Of a DNA stretch of 7,905 nt, positions 1 to 7,000 are shown piece by piece. Where the stretch lies: the NCBI GenBank assembly GCA_026786225.1, contig JAJAYN010000175.1, forward strand, positions 1 through 7,905, given 5' to 3'. Source of the stretch: Burkholderiales bacterium. Lineage in GTDB: Bacteria > Pseudomonadota > Gammaproteobacteria > Burkholderiales > Usitatibacteraceae. Position numbers and translations under genes: made by a program. Position 1 is the first letter of the stretch, and every line of letters begins with the position of its first letter. The notes under the pieces are model-generated. The model was not told the DNA's origin. It ran no database searches and saw only the letters and a program-made list of their open reading frames with translations.

Positions 1-26
1 GCTTTGATGTACCCATCGAAAATCAT
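1..26 (-). CDS. Possible start of an unidentified gene, cut by the window edge
   Basis: An ATG at 26–24 opens a frame reading MIFDGYIK before the window ends. An AGGGG stretch lies 8 bases upstream and could act as a ribosome binding site. The ATG overlaps the TGA of the preceding small frame (23–124) in an ATGA arrangement, which is typical of translational coupling. Eight residues are too few to name a family, and the start could be chance. Confidence 0.2.
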
Positions 27-124
27 GCGACGGTCCCCTTTTTTAGAGCGCGTTGAAACCCGCATTCACCGCGCCACGCTTCCTGTTTGGCATCGCCGTC
101 ACCAAGCCAATGCAGTTCAGGCAT
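23..124 (-). CDS. Small open frame, 33 residues, unknown
   Basis: The frame runs from ATG at 124 to TGA at 25–23 and begins MPELHWLGDG. An AGGGA box sits 6 bases before the ATG, a reasonable ribosome binding site. The opening is loosely reminiscent of the first residues of some type III DNA methyltransferases, but nothing after it resembles that family, so I do not use the name. It could be a short real peptide, the 5' remnant of a broken gene, or chance. It lies downstream of the antitoxin gene on the same strand and could share its transcript. Confidence 0.2.
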   Translation of the reverse strand: MPELHWLGDGDAKQEAWRGECGFQRALKKGTVA

Positions 125-229
125 GCGCTATCCCTGCATAAAATGGCGAAACACCAGCACCGGCGCGCCTTTCCGGCAATTTTCTGCCTGGAAGCCGCTC
201 CAGTGCTAGCGTTTCATTCTGCGCATTCA
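117..229. other. Spacer left of the antitoxin gene, no recognised gene
   Basis: No frame here resembles a protein I know. On the minus strand a GTG at 230–228 overlaps the antitoxin stop (TAGTG) and opens 37 codons that end at 117, overlapping the ATG of the next small frame. A second short frame ends in a TAG near 130. There is only a weak 5-bp inverted repeat (CTGGA/TCCAG) and no T-tract, so I see no convincing terminator for the toxin–antitoxin operon. The region could be gene debris. Confidence 0.3.
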
Positions 230-541
230 CTAAGCGAGCGCAATCGAAATGCGTCCCTCGCGGCGCGAGCGCGGTGCGGGTTTGATGATGATTTCGATAT
301 CGCGGCCCAACTTGGTCAGGCAGTCCATGAGCTTCCTTTCGGACACGCCGCGGAATTGGCCGCGCAATAGATTGGAGAGTTTGGGTTGGGAGAAGCCAAG
401 CAACGCCGCCGCCTCGGTCTGCACCAAGTGTCGGCGCTTGATCTGCTCGGCAATGGCGGAAACCAATCGCGCCTTTACCAACATTTCGTCGGCATCGGCA
501 TATCCCAGATGCTCATAAACACTCTTTGCTTTCGTCGCCAT
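230..541 (-). CDS. HigA-type antitoxin, XRE-family helix-turn-helix protein
   Basis: This 103-residue cytoplasmic DNA-binding protein has the size and layout of antitoxins paired with HigB/Gp49-like toxins. The helix-turn-helix lies at about residues 37–62: Q41-TEAAALLGF-SQPKLSNLLRG is the recognition core, followed by SERKLMDCLTKLGRDIEI and a basic tail (PRSRREGR). Such proteins neutralise the toxin and repress their own promoter. The ATG at 541–539 is chosen because AAGGAG (548–553) sits exactly 6 bases upstream. The gene starts 3 bases after the toxin stop, the toxin-first order usual for HigBA. It has no internal stop, unlike its partner. The family call is strong; the cellular role is inferred. 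Confidence 0.85.
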   Translation of the reverse strand: MATKAKSVYEHLGYADADEMLVKARLVSAIAEQIKRRHLVQTEAAALLGFSQPKLSNLLRGQFRGVSERKLMDCLTKLGRDIEIIIKPAPRSRREGRISIALA

Positions 542-544
542 TTC

Positions 545-895
545 CTACTCCTTGCTCCTGGCCAGCGCCTGCTTTAGTCGTTCGCGGATCAGATCGATGT
601 CGTGCTTCGGCGTGGCGATTCCGGACGTCGACTTCTTTTGAAACACGTGAAGCACATAGACGACACCCGCAACTTTGACCGTATACACGCTGCGATAGGT
701 GTTGCCGCGCCAATCTTCGATAACCTCCAACACGCCCGCCGACCCGAAGCCCCGCATCACTTAGGCCGACTCATGCTTCTCGCCACATTGAGCCAGGTGC
801 AATGCGTAGCCAAAGGTGTCGATCACTTGCGAGGGTAGCGCCAGCAGGTCTTTCTTGCTGCCGCCTACAAACACCAGCGGTTTGAGGTTACTCAT
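545..895 (-). pseudogene. HigB/Gp49-like toxin interrupted by one in-frame stop
   Basis: Read in one frame from ATG at 895–893 to TAG at 547–545, this gives a 116-codon RelE/HigB-superfamily toxin (phage Gp49-like), the normal family length. These toxins are ribosome-dependent mRNA endonucleases. The first part, MSNLKPLVFVGGSKKDLLAL then VIDTFGYALHLAQCGEKHESA, is the expected N-terminal region. Codon 45 is TAA (761–763). The frame then resumes without a shift at VMRGFGSAGVLEVIED, NTYRSVYTVK, VYVLHVFQKKST and GIATPKHDIDLIRERLK, all hallmark family segments. GTG-ATG follows the stop directly, so a 70/71-residue C-terminal piece could be reinitiated, but no Shine-Dalgarno is positioned for it. 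I infer a lost toxin; a sequencing error or readthrough are the alternatives. Confidence 0.85.
548..553 (-). promoter_or_regulatory. Strong ribosome binding site of the antitoxin gene
   Basis: The minus strand reads AAGGAG, six bases, then the antitoxin ATG. It lies at the very end of the toxin frame, just before its TAG. The antitoxin can therefore be translated without ribosomes that have completed the toxin, which matters because the toxin frame is broken upstream. Confidence 0.7.
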
Positions 896-903
896 GAACA
901 GGG

Positions 904-932
904 ATTATACCCAAATAGGTATAGCGTGTGCA
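904..932 (-). promoter_or_regulatory. Promoter of the toxin–antitoxin operon
   Basis: On the minus strand a perfect -10 box TATAAT (909–904) lies 17 bases downstream of TGCACA (932–927), which matches 4 of 6 positions of the -35 consensus. Transcription should start close to 897, only a base or two before the toxin ATG at 895. The toxin message would then be leaderless or nearly so, with no Shine-Dalgarno. The promoter sits between the purH stop (948) and the toxin start. Confidence 0.6.
906..923. promoter_or_regulatory. Palindrome over the -10 box, candidate antitoxin operator
   Basis: The arms TATACC (906–911) and GGTATA (918–923) form a perfect 6-bp inverted repeat with a 6-base centre. 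It covers most of the -10 box and part of the spacer of the toxin–antitoxin promoter. HigA-type antitoxins are known to bind such palindromes to repress their own operon. That this one is bound is inferred from its position. Confidence 0.5.
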
Positions 933-947
933 GGACGCCACGCTGAC

Positions 948-2516
948 TCAATGCCGAAAGTGCCGCATCCCGGTCATCACCATCGCCACGTTTTTCTCAT
1001 CCGCCGCCTTGATCACCTCTTCATCCCGCATCGATCCACCGGGCTGAATCACTGCCGTCGCACCCGCATCGGCGATCACATCCAGCCCATCGCGAAACGG
1101 AAAGAACGCATCGCTGGCGGCAACCGAACCTTTCAGTGACAGGCCGGCATTCTGCGCCTTGATGGCGGCAATCTTCGTTGAATCGACGCGGCTCATCTGG
1201 CCTGCCCCGACACCCAGCGTCATGCCGTAGCGACAAAACACGATGGCGTTGGACTTCACGAACTTGGCGACGCGGAACGCGAAAATTAGGTCGTTCATTT
1301 CCTCGATAGTAGGTTGCCGCTTGGTGACGACTTTCAGTTGCGAAACATCAAAATCGTCGGAGCTTTGTACCAGCAAGCCACCGCCGACACGCTTCATGTC
1401 GACATCCTTGACGGCTGGGGCAAGCGGTAGCGCAAGCAGGCGAACGTTTTGCTTGGCGGCAAATATCTTCCTTGCCTCGGTGCTGAATGCAGGCGCGAGC
1501 ACGACTTCCACAAACTGCTTCGCGACCGCCTCGGCGGTAGCGCCATCCACTACACGGTTGAACGCGATAATGCCGCCAAATGCGGAAGTCGGATCGGTCT
1601 CCAGCGCGCGCAAATAGGCCGTCAATGCGTTTTCCGCAATCGCCACGCCGCAGGGATTGGCGTGTTTGACGATGACGCAAGTCGGCACATCGAACGCGCG
1701 GCAGCATTGCCAGGCGGCATCTGCGTCGGCGATATTGTTGTACGAGAGTTCCTTGCCCTGCAGTTGCGTGTAATGCGCAAGCGTGCCAGCGGCTGGATGT
1801 TTCTCGACATAGAACGCCGCATCCTGATGCGGGTTCTCGCCGTAACGCATGTCCTGTGTTTTGGTAAAGCTGAGATGCAACTTGTCCGGGAAAACGCGGC
1901 GATTGTTATCGTTGTCCAGCGATGAAAGATAGGTGCTGATCATGCCGTCATATTCGGCGGTATGCGTAAAGGCTTTCTTGGCCAGAGCAAAACGGGTGGC
2001 GTGTCCAAGTGCGCCGTCGTGCCCCCTCATTTCTTCCATCAGATTCTTGTAGTCGGCCGAATCAGTCACGATGGCGACGAACGGATAATTCTTCGCGGAT
2101 GCGCGCACCATGGCCGGGCCGCCAATGTCGATATTTTCGATCGCGTCTTCGAGCGAGACATCAGGCTTGGCAATCGTCGCGGCGAATGGATAGAGATTCA
2201 CTACAACCATATCGATTGCCGGAATGTCGTGCTTCTTCATCGCATCCATGTGATGCGCGAGATCGCGGCGCGCGAGGATGCCGCCGTGCACGCGTGGATG
2301 CAGCGTCTTCACGCGGCCATCCATCATCTCTGGAAAGCCGGTGTAGTCGCCGACCTCCACGACCTTCACACCATTCTCAGCCAGCAATTTGGCAGTGCCA
2401 CCGGTGGAGAGAATCTTGACGTTGCAGCTGGCGAGGAACTTCGCGAACTCGACCACGCCGGTCTTGTCGGACACGCTGATCAACGCGCGCTGGATGGGGA
2501 TGAGATTATTTGTCAT
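948..2516 (-). CDS. purH: Bifunctional AICAR transformylase / IMP cyclohydrolase
   Basis: PurH carries out the last two steps of de novo IMP synthesis: it formylates AICAR with 10-formyl-tetrahydrofolate and closes the ring. The protein is 522 residues, close to E. coli PurH (about 529). The N-terminal MGS-like cyclohydrolase domain (about 1–150) shows ISVSDKTG (13–20), LSTGGTAKLL (36–45) and MMDGRVKTLHPRVHGGILARR (64–84). The transformylase domain has RYGENPHQ (224–231), LSYNNIADADAAW (257–269) and the catalytic KHANPCG (284–290). The tail holds DAFFPFRDG, VIQPGGSMRDEE and TGMRHFRH. I chose ATG 2516–2514 because MTNNLIPIQRALISVSDKTG matches the family start; the frame stays open 28 codons upstream to a GTG at 2600, but that stretch is unlike PurH. 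Only a weak AGAG lies before the ATG. It follows fis by 102 bases and is probably co-transcribed with it. Confidence 0.97.
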   Translation of the reverse strand: MTNNLIPIQRALISVSDKTGVVEFAKFLASCNVKILSTGGTAKLLAENGVKVVEVGDYTGFPEMMDGRVKTLHPRVHGGILARRDLAHHMDAMKKHDIPAIDMVVVNLYPFAATIAKPDVSLEDAIENIDIGGPAMVRASAKNYPFVAIVTDSADYKNLMEEMRGHDGALGHATRFALAKKAFTHTAEYDGMISTYLSSLDNDNNRRVFPDKLHLSFTKTQDMRYGENPHQDAAFYVEKHPAAGTLAHYTQLQGKELSYNNIADADAAWQCCRAFDVPTCVIVKHANPCGVAIAENALTAYLRALETDPTSAFGGIIAFNRVVDGATAEAVAKQFVEVVLAPAFSTEARKIFAAKQNVRLLALPLAPAVKDVDMKRVGGGLLVQSSDDFDVSQLKVVTKRQPTIEEMNDLIFAFRVAKFVKSNAIVFCRYGMTLGVGAGQMSRVDSTKIAAIKAQNAGLSLKGSVAASDAFFPFRDGLDVIADAGATAVIQPGGSMRDEEVIKAADEKNVAMVMTGMRHFRH

Positions 2517-2618
2517 GTTCTCTGTGACAGGCGATTTTTGATCGGGTGGCGGGTAACGCTGTGTGCAGAGTGCTGAGTGAATAAGCCAGGCCGTTGTCAC
2601 CCGTTACACGTCACAGAC
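2517..2618 (-). repeat. fis–purH spacer bracketed by an inverted repeat
   Basis: The 102-base gap between fis and purH begins and ends with perfectly complementary 8-mers: TCTGTGAC (2521–2528) and GTCACAGA (2610–2617). A second, nested pair, GTAACG (2553–2558) and CGTTAC (2602–2607), lies inside. Folded together they could close a leader structure just before the purH start, or the 8-mers could be two protein-binding half-sites. No T-tract follows, so it is not a simple terminator, and I recognise no known riboswitch. Confidence 0.35.
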
Positions 2619-2861
2619 TTACTCAATACCATGCTGCGTGAGTTTTTTTCGCAGTGTATTTCGGTTCAACCCGAGCAGCTCAGCCGCGCGCGTCTGGTTG
2701 CCTTCGGCATGGTGCAGCACCACTTCGAGCAGCGGTTTTTCGACGTTGGCCACGACCATATCGTAGATGTCGGTCGCGCCCTCGCCATCGAGGTCGTGAA
2801 AATACTGCTTCATCATCTTCCGTACGCATGCGGACAATTCACTATCTCGTTGCACATTCAT
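2619..2861 (-). CDS. fis: DNA-binding protein Fis
   Basis: Fis is a small homodimeric nucleoid protein that bends DNA and regulates rRNA, tRNA and many growth-phase genes. This copy has 80 residues, typical for betaproteobacteria and shorter than the 98 of E. coli. The C-terminal helix-turn-helix is plain: EKPLLEVVLHHAEGNQTRAA (41–60) then ELLGLNRNTLRKKLTQHGIE (61–80). The N-terminal half (RDSELSACVRKMMKQYFHDL) supplies the dimer helices. ATG 2861–2859 is preferred because AGGAAAC lies at workable spacing upstream and the residues before it (MGKWLLAGKRHREW) are out-of-frame dusB sequence. It begins 49 bases after the dusB stop; the dusB–fis pair is widely conserved in beta- and gammaproteobacteria and implies one transcript. 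Confidence 0.95.
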   Translation of the reverse strand: MNVQRDSELSACVRKMMKQYFHDLDGEGATDIYDMVVANVEKPLLEVVLHHAEGNQTRAAELLGLNRNTLRKKLTQHGIE

Positions 2862-2910
2862 TTTTCTTGTTTCCTGTTTTTGTTGTTGTAGTTCTATTTT
2901 GAACCACTCC

Positions 2911-3909
2911 CTATGCCGCTTGCCTGCAAGCAGCCACTTCCCCATCGATCAAACGCGCAAAAAAATGGTCCAGTGCCGCCACTTGCAGTGCAGCGTCTTC
3001 AATCATATTCATGTCTTGCCGGAACGCCGCTCCTTCTGGCATTGCCATCACATACCATGCGAGATGTTTCCTGGCGATACGCAATCCTTTTACATCACCG
3101 TAAAAACCATGTAACTCCCTCAAATGAGTAGAAGCGATGGCATGTATTTCAGAGTAGCTCGGCGCCGCAAGATGCTTGCCGGTTTCAAGGTAATGCGCAA
3201 TCTCGCGAAATATCCACGGACGGCCCTGCGCGGCCCGGCCGATCATGATGGCGTCGCACCCGGTGTAGGCTAGTACGAATTTTGCCTTCTCAGGCGAATC
3301 GATATCGCCGTTGGCGGTTACTGGAATGCGGACGCTCTGCTTGACTGCACGAATAGTGTCGTATTCGGCGGCACCTTCGTACAGATCGCTGCGGGTTCGG
3401 CCGTGAACAGCGAGTGCCGCGACGCCGCACCTCTCGGCGAGACTCGCAATCGCCAACGCATTCTTGTGTTCGCGATCCCAACCTGTACGAATTTTCAGCG
3501 TAACCGGAACGTTGACGGCGTTCACGACCGCTTCAAGAATTTGCGCGACGAGCGACTCGTCCTTCATCAACGCGGAACCTGCTTCGACTTTGCAAACCTT
3601 CTTGGCCGGGCAGCCCATATTGATGTCGATAATGTGCGCGCCCTTGTCAACGTTGTAGCGCGCTGCGTCAGCCATCATTGCCGGAGCGGCACCGGCTATC
3701 TGCACCACAATGGGATTCACTTCGCCCTCGTGGTCGCCGCGCCGTATCGATTTCTCGGTGTCCCACAGACGGCTGTTGGACGCCACCATTTCGCTCACCG
3801 CCATGCCCGCGCCCATGCGCTTGCACAATTGGCGAAATGGGCGATCCGTCACGCCTGCCATCGGTGCGGCGATCAGATTGTTGACGAGTTTGATATTGCC
3901 GATTTGCAA
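2911..3909 (-). CDS. dusB: tRNA-dihydrouridine synthase B
   Basis: This FMN enzyme reduces uridine to dihydrouridine in the D-loop of tRNAs using NADPH. The protein is 332 residues (E. coli DusB is 321) and aligns throughout. Near the N-terminus is LIAAPMAGVTDRPFRQLCK (12–30), forming the TIM-barrel flavin site. IDINMGCPAKKV (94–105) carries the catalytic Cys100, followed by LKIRTGW (138–144) and the HGRTR loop (169–173). ANGDI (199–203) and MIGRAAQGRPWIFREI (222–237) bind the flavin phosphate. The last third is the helical tRNA-binding domain (RELHGFYGDVKGLRIARKH). There is no ATG in range: the TTG at 3909 gives MQIGNIKLVNNL, matching relatives, while another TTG at 3951 would add 14 unrelated residues. 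The gene heads the dusB–fis–purH block. Confidence 0.95.
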   Translation of the reverse strand: MQIGNIKLVNNLIAAPMAGVTDRPFRQLCKRMGAGMAVSEMVASNSRLWDTEKSIRRGDHEGEVNPIVVQIAGAAPAMMADAARYNVDKGAHIIDINMGCPAKKVCKVEAGSALMKDESLVAQILEAVVNAVNVPVTLKIRTGWDREHKNALAIASLAERCGVAALAVHGRTRSDLYEGAAEYDTIRAVKQSVRIPVTANGDIDSPEKAKFVLAYTGCDAIMIGRAAQGRPWIFREIAHYLETGKHLAAPSYSEIHAIASTHLRELHGFYGDVKGLRIARKHLAWYVMAMPEGAAFRQDMNMIEDAALQVAALDHFFARLIDGEVAACRQAA

Positions 3910-3960
3910 GACGAAGGCCTGAAAATTGAATGACGTGTGTTGCTCAAACAACGGGCGCTC

Positions 3961-3988
3961 ATTTTATAAGCAATTCACTTCTTCACAA
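3961..3988 (-). promoter_or_regulatory. Candidate promoter of the dusB–fis–purH block
   Basis: On the minus strand TTGTGA (3988–3983, 4 of 6 consensus) is followed after 16 bases by TAAAAT (3966–3961, 5 of 6). Transcription would start near 3954, leaving a leader of about 45 bases before the TTG at 3909. The -35 box lies inside the hairpin listed at 3977–4013. The assignment rests on consensus match and location only. Confidence 0.4.
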
Positions 3989-4013
3989 AATGAATTTTGT
4001 GTTTTCGAGAAGT
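3977..4013 (-). terminator. Two-tier hairpin after the oxoprolinase gene, weak terminator candidate
   Basis: The inner stem CACAAAA/TTTTGTG (3984–3990 with 3995–4001, four-base loop) is perfect. An outer stem ACTTCT/AGAAGT (3977–3982 with 4008–4013) encloses it, with 1 and 6 unpaired bases between the stems. It lies 17 bases past the oxoprolinase stop. The stem is AT-rich and lacks a U-run on the minus-strand transcript, so termination would be weak. The same DNA includes the dusB -35 box. Confidence 0.4.
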
Positions 4014-4030
4014 ATTTCTTAACTCACTGA

Positions 4031-7000
4031 TTACTTTGAATGCGACACACCGTAGCCGCCGCCGCCCGGCGTTTCCAGCACGAACACATCGCCGACATTC
4101 ATTTGCGTTTCGTCGGAATAGGATAACGCAGTACGACTGCCATCGACGCGTTCAATCCACGTTTTTCCCAAGCCTCCGACTTCGCCCCCTTCCATTCCAA
4201 AATTCGGGACTCGATGGTGGCCCGCGAGAATGGCCGCAGTCATCGGCTCAAGAAAACAAATCTTTCGCGTAGCGCCATTGCCGCCATGCCACGTTCCGCC
4301 ACCGCCGCTGCCATGGCGAATGGAGTGTTCGACCACGCGCACCGGATACCGCCACTCAAGAATTTCTGGGTCGGTCATGCGTGAGTTGGTCATGTGCGCC
4401 TGAACCGTGTCGCAACCGTGGAAACCCGGTCCTGCACCGGTGCCACCGGAAACAGTTTCGTAATACTGGTACTTGTCGTTTCCAAAGGTCACGTTGTTCA
4501 TCGTGCCCGTACTCGCAGCCATCGCGCCCAGTGCGCCGTAGAGCGTATCGGTGATGCATTGCGATGTCTCGACGTTGCCTGCGACGGTTGCTGCGGGCGA
4601 ATGTGGATTGAGCATGGAGCCTTCCGGGATGATGATGGTCAGTGGTTTCAGGCAGCCCGCATTCAGTGGAATGTCGCTATCGACCAGAGTACGGAATACA
4701 TACAAAACAGCAGCGGTGACAACGGCCGACGGGGCATTAAAGTTGGACGCCAGTTGCGGCGACGTGCCCGTAAAGTCGATGGTCGCGCTGCGCTGGTCAG
4801 CGCCGACTGTGATGCTGACTCTTATCAACGCACCGCTATCCATTTCATACACATAGCTGCCATTCGCTAATGAACCAATGATGCGTCGCACGCTTTCCTC
4901 GGCATTGTCCTGCACGTGCTGCATGTACGCCTTGACGACATCGAGACCGAAATGCGCCACCATCTTGCCTAGTTCCTGCACGCCTTTTTCGTTGGCTGCA
5001 ATTTGAGCACGCAAGTCGGCAATATTTTGATCCGGATTGCGGGCAGGATGTTTGGCACTGGACAGTCGCTGCCGCATTTCTGTTTCCAGCATGGCACCAC
5101 CGGCGACGAGCTTGACGTTGTCGAGTAGCACACCCTCGTCTTCCACTGTTTTTGAAAATGGCGGCATGGAACCAGGTGTAATGCCGCCGATATCCGCGTG
5201 ATGGCCGCGCGAGCCCACGTAGAAAAGCACCTGTTCAGCCGCATCTGCGAATACCGGCGTAACGACCGTAACATCAGGCAGATGCGTGCCACCGTTGTAC
5301 GGGTCGTTCAGCACGTACACATCGCCACGCTTCATCCTGCCTGCATTCTTTCGCACGACCGTTTTGATGCTCTCCCCCATTGACCCGAGGTGCACCGGCA
5401 TATGCGGCGCATTCGCGATGAGATTTCCGTCTGCATCGAATAGCGCACAGCTAAAATCCAGACGCTCCTTGATATTTACCGAATACGCCGTATTGGCCAA
5501 CCGCAACCCCATCTGCTCGGCAATCGACATAAAGAGATTGTTGAATACTTCCAGCATGACTGGATCGGCCTGCGTGCCGACGGCATAGCGGACATCGCGC
5601 CGGACGACGCGATTGAGGACCAGATGATTGAGAGTAGTGACCTCCGCCTGCCAGCCCGGCTCCACGATCGTCGTACCGTTCTTCTCCGCGATAATTGCCG
5701 GCCCATCGATGCGCTGGCGCAGACAAAGTTGCTCGCGCAGAAAAATAGGTGTGCGTCTTGTTTCGCCGCTACTTGTGGCGGACACGGTTTCAATCGGCAC
5801 CGCAGTGGTGGCAGCGACATCACCGAATGAGTGTGTGGCTGGCGTGTCCGTGCCGCCAATCGCTTCACAACTGACTGCCTCGACGATAAGCGCGCGACCG
5901 GGCATCAGAAAACTGAAGCGCCTTTTGTACGCGGTATCGAATTCGCTCCGCATTTCTTCGACGCTGCTGAAATTGACAATCAGCGCCGAGTCCGTGCCTT
6001 CGTATCGCAAATGCACGCGACGTTTCATTTGTATTCGTGCGCTGGGTACGCCCTGCGAGTCCACTTCTGCAGCAGCGAGCGATGCCAGAGACAAAAGTTC
6101 AGCGGTGAGTCTTTCCAGGCTTTCCTCAGTCAGCGCAAGCTCAACCGCTTTCTCCCGCATCGCAACAATATCTGCAAGCCCCATGCCGTAGGCCGACAGG
6201 ACGCCTGCAAGGGGGTGGATGTACACGCGCGTCATGCCGAGTTCATCCGCGACCAGACAGGCATGCTGGCCACCGGCACCGCCAAAACAGCTCAACGTAT
6301 ATTCAGTTACATCGTGGCCGCGCTGCACAGAAATGAATTTCACGGCATTGGCCATATTCGCAACCGCAATGCGTATGAAGCCCTCTGCAACTTGTTCAGG
6401 CGTTTTCTTCTCGCCAGTAGTCGCTTCGATGTCCGATGCCAAAGCAACAAATTTCATCCTGACGATGTCAGCATCGAGTGGTTCATCGCCTGCTGGACCA
6501 AACACACTCGGAAAATGGTCGGGCTGAATCTTGCCGAGCATGACATTGCAATCCGTGACCGTCAGCGGCCCGCCGCGTCGATAGCAAGCGGGGCCGGGAT
6601 TGGCGCCTGCCGAATCCGGCCCGACGCGATAGCGCTGACCATCAAAATGGAGTACCGAGCCACCGCCCGCCGCGATGGTGTGTATCGCCATCATGGGCGC
6701 GCGCATGCGTACCCCGGCGACCTGCGTCTCAAACTCGCGCTCCAGTTCCCCGGCGTAATGGGATACATCGGTCGATGTACCGCCCATGTCGAAGCCAATG
6801 ATCTTGTCGAAGCCCGCCACAGCTGACGTGCGCACCATACCGATGATGCCACCAGCCGGCCCCGACAGGATGGAGTCCTTGCCTTGGAATTTAGCGGCAT
6901 CGGTAAGGCCGCCATTGCTCTGCATGAACATGACCTGGCAACCCGGCAATTCCTTCGACACCTGATCGACATAGCGACGAAGGATGGGGGAAAGATAGGC

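Noticed and set aside
30..46. GGGGACCGTC next to an A-run on the minus strand, resembling repeats seen near REP-associated transposases
   Set aside because: Only one copy is visible and there is no transposase in the window; the resemblance rests on memory of a common pattern.
513..713. 66-codon minus-strand frame inside the toxin
   Set aside because: It is a shadow of the toxin frame; the conserved HigB segments are in the other frame.
1962..2576. 204-codon open frame on the plus strand
   Set aside because: Antisense to the conserved N-terminal domain of purH; no ribosome binding site or recognisable domain.
2517..2600. 28-codon upstream extension of purH to a GTG
   Set aside because: The added residues do not resemble PurH, and the ATG at 2516 gives the usual family start and length.
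2862..2945. 28-codon upstream extension of fis
   Set aside because: It overlaps the end of dusB in another frame and would make Fis longer than its relatives; the ATG at 2861 has a ribosome binding site.
3876..3962. Short ATG frame of 28 codons before and over the dusB start (from ATG 3962)
   Set aside because: Its ATG falls within the candidate -10 box, so it would probably not be transcribed. The peptide is low-information and out of frame with dusB.
5831..6826. 331-codon open frame on the plus strand
   Set aside because: It lies wholly antisense to the oxoprolinase, whose conserved motifs run straight through the region. The translation is rich in Arg, His and Cys and shows no family motifs.
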